Assembly: GCA_035565355.1 (NCBI GenBank) | Contig: DATMSM010000095.1 | Location: forward strand, 1 to 13,273 | DNA: 13,273 nucleotides | Origin: Ga0074130 sp035565355 | GTDB taxonomy: Bacteria > Pseudomonadota > Gammaproteobacteria > Burkholderiales > Rhodocyclaceae | Reading direction: 5' to 3' | In this document: in pieces, positions 12,516 through 13,273 of the stretch | Layout: every line of letters starts with the position of its first letter | Position numbering within the stretch: position 1 is the stretch's first letter | Translations under genes and position numbers: made by a program | The notes under the pieces: generated by a model | Databases searched by the model: none | Seen by the model: the letters and a program-made list of their open reading frames with translations, nothing else | Told to the model about the DNA's origin: nothing

Positions 12516-13273
12516 GTGCGGTTTCGTCTCCGGCTGTCCCTGCTCCTGTTGCTGTCTCTTCCCGTCTCATCCCATGCCGCGCCACTGACGCTGCAAGAGG
12601 CCGAAGCACAACTACTGCAATCCAATCACGCGGTCGTCGCGGCGCGTCGTGCCCTTGAAGGCGCCACGGCAGATATCACCATTGCCGGCCAGGCACCCAA
12701 TCCCGTCCTTTCCTACAGCGCCACCGACTACAGCCCGAGAAATGGGATCGGCCGCGGTTCGCTCGGCGACAAGCGGCTCGACCAGACGGTGCAGATCCAG
12801 CAGCAGCTTGAACGCGGCAACCGGCGCGAGCTGCGGCGCACGGGTGCCGAGGCGCTGGAACAGGCTGCCCGCGCCGACTACGCCGATGCGCGCCGGCAGC
12901 AGCGGCTGGCCCTGCACCAGGCCTGGTTCGACTGGCTCGCCGCCGCCGAAAAAAAGCGCCTGCTGGCGGAGACCGCCGATCTCTACAAGCGCGGCATGGT
13001 CGCCACCGATCTGCGCCTGCGGCTGGGCGATATCGCGCGCGTCGAAGCCAGCCGTCTGCGCATTGAAGCGCTACGTGCCGAGAACGAGGCGCGCAGCGCA
13101 GTTGCCGAGTACGACAAGGCCCGCGCCGAAGTCGCCTTCCTCCTCGGCACGCCCGATGCGGGCCGACTGGAACCGGTGCTTGAATGGCCGCCGCTGCAGA
13201 GCGCGGCACTGGCCGCGGCAGACGGCGCCCTGAACGAGCGACCGGATGTACGCGCCGCCAGTTCGCGCGTGCA
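12516..13273 (+). CDS. TolC/CzcC-like outer-membrane efflux protein (3' end outside window)
   Basis: The first 252 residues of an outer membrane efflux (OEP) family protein, open at the right edge. GTG 12516 is chosen because it gives a textbook signal peptide (basic MRFRLR, core LSLLLLLSLP, then SSHA before APLTLQEA), and a TAG at 12474 closes the frame upstream. No lipobox cysteine is present. The mature part has the OEP pattern: TLQEAEAQLLQSNHAVVAARRALE, then QAPNPVLSYS, then long amphipathic helices that include GDIARVEASRLRIEALRAENEARSAVAEYDKARAEVAFLLG. Such proteins form the trimeric outer-membrane channel of RND or ABC tripartite exporters. The RLDQTVQIQQQLERGNRREL segment resembles heavy-metal (CzcC-type) members, but the substrate is unproven. 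The adaptor and pump genes would be expected just beyond 13273. There is no strong ribosome-binding site. Confidence 0.85.
   Translation, partial: MRFRLRLSLLLLLSLPVSSHAAPLTLQEAEAQLLQSNHAVVAARRALEGATADITIAGQAPNPVLSYSATDYSPRNGIGRGSLGDKRLDQTVQIQQQLERGNRRELRRTGAEALEQAARADYADARRQQRLALHQAWFDWLAAAEKKRLLAETADLYKRGMVATDLRLRLGDIARVEASRLRIEALRAENEARSAVAEYDKARAEVAFLLGTPDAGRLEPVLEWPPLQSAALAAADGALNERPDVRAASSRV

Noticed and set aside
12478..12588. ATG at 12478 opening a 36-codon frame that reads like a lipoprotein signal (GFVSGC)
   Set aside because: It is out of frame with the efflux gene, stops soon after, and becomes Cys/Pro-rich. The frame starting at GTG 12516 gives a better signal peptide joined to a clear OEP sequence, and I see no sign of a frameshift.

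Overview
The window is high-GC proteobacterial chromosome. The protein types point to a betaproteobacterium, and something in or near the Rhodocyclales is my best guess. The evidence for this is OxyR with the class 1-Cys pair, an outer-membrane phospholipase A, a YaeQ protein, an NnrU-type membrane protein, and a rubredoxin/rubredoxin reductase pair. No phylogeny was run, so the placement is inference. There are no tRNA or rRNA genes, insertion sequences, phage genes or CRISPR arrays. Most of the region looks like ordinary core or soft-core chromosome.

Layout from the left. A coiled-coil hypothetical protein, open at the left edge, runs rightward to 498. It converges on a leftward block: pldA (outer-membrane phospholipase A), ybiT (ABC-F ATPase) and a small DUF1232 membrane protein. 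Rightward yaeQ then diverges from that block and is followed by an NnrU-family membrane protein. These converge on a leftward MFS transporter gene, which is divergent from oxyR across a 187-bp spacer. From oxyR onward everything points right: oxyR, a 57-residue rubredoxin, rubredoxin-NAD(+) reductase, a SprA-related putative metalloprotease, a 15-codon upstream ORF overlapping a large GAF-PAS-GGDEF-EAL cyclic-di-GMP enzyme, and the first part of a TolC/CzcC-like outer-membrane efflux gene that runs off the right edge.

Functional grouping. The oxyR, rubredoxin and rubredoxin reductase genes form a plausible peroxide-response electron-transfer cluster. The two rubredoxin-system genes are only 22 bp apart and are surely co-transcribed. 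The final electron acceptor is not in the window. PldA and the DUF1232 and NnrU proteins are envelope proteins, and YbiT is a ribosome-associated translation factor. The GGDEF-EAL protein would tie membrane, GAF and PAS inputs to cyclic-di-GMP. The partial TolC-like gene probably opens an efflux operon with its own regulated promoter.

The most interesting signals are in non-coding or very short sequence. They are (1) a terminator-like hairpin plus U6 tract in the ybiT leader, (2) a 15-codon ORF with a strong ribosome-binding site whose stop overlaps the start of the GGDEF-EAL gene, preceded by mutually exclusive hairpins, (3) helically phased TTGCCGACAG repeats abutting a -10 box ahead of the efflux gene, (4) an OxyR in which the residue before the peroxidatic cysteine is Asn instead of His, and (5) a rubredoxin whose second knuckle is CPECD instead of CPxCG. 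I did not find a convincing wholly new multi-gene system.
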